A stretch of 64,000 nucleotides of DNA from Flavobacterium geliluteum (GTDB lineage: Bacteria > Bacteroidota > Bacteroidia > Flavobacteriales > Flavobacteriaceae). How positions within the stretch are numbered: the stretch's first letter is position 1; the number at the start of each line of letters is the position of its first letter. The notes below the pieces were generated by a model. That model ran no database searches and had not been told where the DNA came from. It worked only from the letters and a program-made list of their open reading frames with translations. Both the position numbers and the translations under genes were made by a program. Shown here piece by piece: positions 63,790 to 64,000 of the stretch. Where the stretch lies: positions 1 to 64,000 of the forward strand of contig NZ_JAGFBV010000003.1 in assembly GCF_017948595.1 (NCBI RefSeq), given 5' to 3'.

Positions 63790-64000
63790 ATGAAAAACAT
63801 CACCTACATTGCTATTCTTTCGAGTGCAATCTTTACCGTGTTCAGCTGTAACAATGATAAAGATCCTGAAACACCAGATCCAGGCACAGTTACACCTCCC
63901 GTAGAAGGTTCTGCTGCCAATACTACTTATCCTCCGGCGTTTGCCGGACAAACTCGTGCCAGTGGTTTATTAACCAACACAAAGTACGAGGCAACAGTTA
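63790..64000 (+). CDS. Lipoprotein, N-terminal part only; probably PQQ-type sugar dehydrogenase
   Basis: The first 70 codons of a gene that runs off the window. A type II signal peptide ends at TVFSC (Cys20), followed by an acidic, proline-rich linker (NNDKDPETPDPGTVTPP). The next segment, YPPAFAGQTRASGLLTNTKY, recalls the start of PQQ-dependent glucose/sorbosone dehydrogenases of Bacteroidota, but the catalytic part is outside, so the name is only a guess. A -7-like TACATTTG lies 55 bp upstream. Confidence 0.5.
   Translation, partial: MKNITYIAILSSAIFTVFSCNNDKDPETPDPGTVTPPVEGSAANTTYPPAFAGQTRASGLLTNTKYEATV

Overview
The window looks like a stretch of an AT-rich Bacteroidota chromosome, most likely Flavobacterium or a close relative. 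The grounds are a SusC/SusD pair, TAnnTTTG-type -7 promoter boxes, LytS/LytTR and DUF6377-type regulators, many short lipoprotein signals, and a pectin-use locus of the kind these soil and plant-associated bacteria carry. No rRNA, tRNA, CRISPR array, transposase or integrase gene was seen.

Layout. (1) 1-2.3 kb: two promoterless-looking minus-strand genes, a HEPN-type protein and a small lipoprotein. Each begins just inside a short inverted repeat and ends in an imperfect palindrome built like an integron attC site. This looks like part of a gene-cassette array without a visible integrase. (2) 2.4-3.15 kb: a degenerate tandem array of exact 21-bp period, a terminator, and a structured element resembling a Flavobacteria intergenic RNA. 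(3) 3.2-11 kb: a tolC-pump-adaptor RND efflux operon, divergent from a LytS-type histidine kinase and LytTR regulator. (4) 11-24.6 kb: housekeeping and accessory genes: DUF4386 protein, AraC regulator with an SDR target, 2H phosphoesterase, OmpR/HAMP two-component pair, Usp-like protein, bestrophin, MocR-type regulator with an EamA/RarD transporter, acyl-CoA oxidase-like enzyme. (5) 23.9-34.5 kb: a sugar-use cluster with a NUDIX/NrtR-like regulator, two GH3 glycosidases, a DUF6377 regulator, a DUF1349 protein, an acyltransferase and an esterase. (6) 34.9-61.4 kb: a large pectin/galacturonate locus. (7) 61.7-64 kb: a processive family 2 glycosyltransferase and the start of a lipoprotein that may be a PQQ-type sugar dehydrogenase.

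The pectin locus is the functional centre. Extracellular or surface enzymes (two GH28, a PL10-CE8 fusion, GH105, GH43, a CE12-like acetylesterase, an alpha/beta esterase and a DUF4861 protein) with SusC/SusD would deacetylate, demethylate, cut and import pectin fragments. ExuT would import free uronates. UxaC, UxaB and UxaA convert galacturonate (or glucuronate-type isomers) to 2-keto-3-deoxygluconate (KDG), KduI and KduD bring the unsaturated product of lyases and GH105 to KDG, and KdgK and KdgA split KDG to pyruvate and glyceraldehyde-3-phosphate. A LacI-family gene sits between the catabolic and polymer-degrading halves. The same 14-bp palindrome (TGYAATCGATTACA) directly abuts the -7 box of three promoters (exuT, kduI, first GH28), and a weaker copy lies before lacI, so the locus looks like a single LacI-controlled regulon.

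All functional calls rest on reading motifs and domain order by eye. No database search was run.
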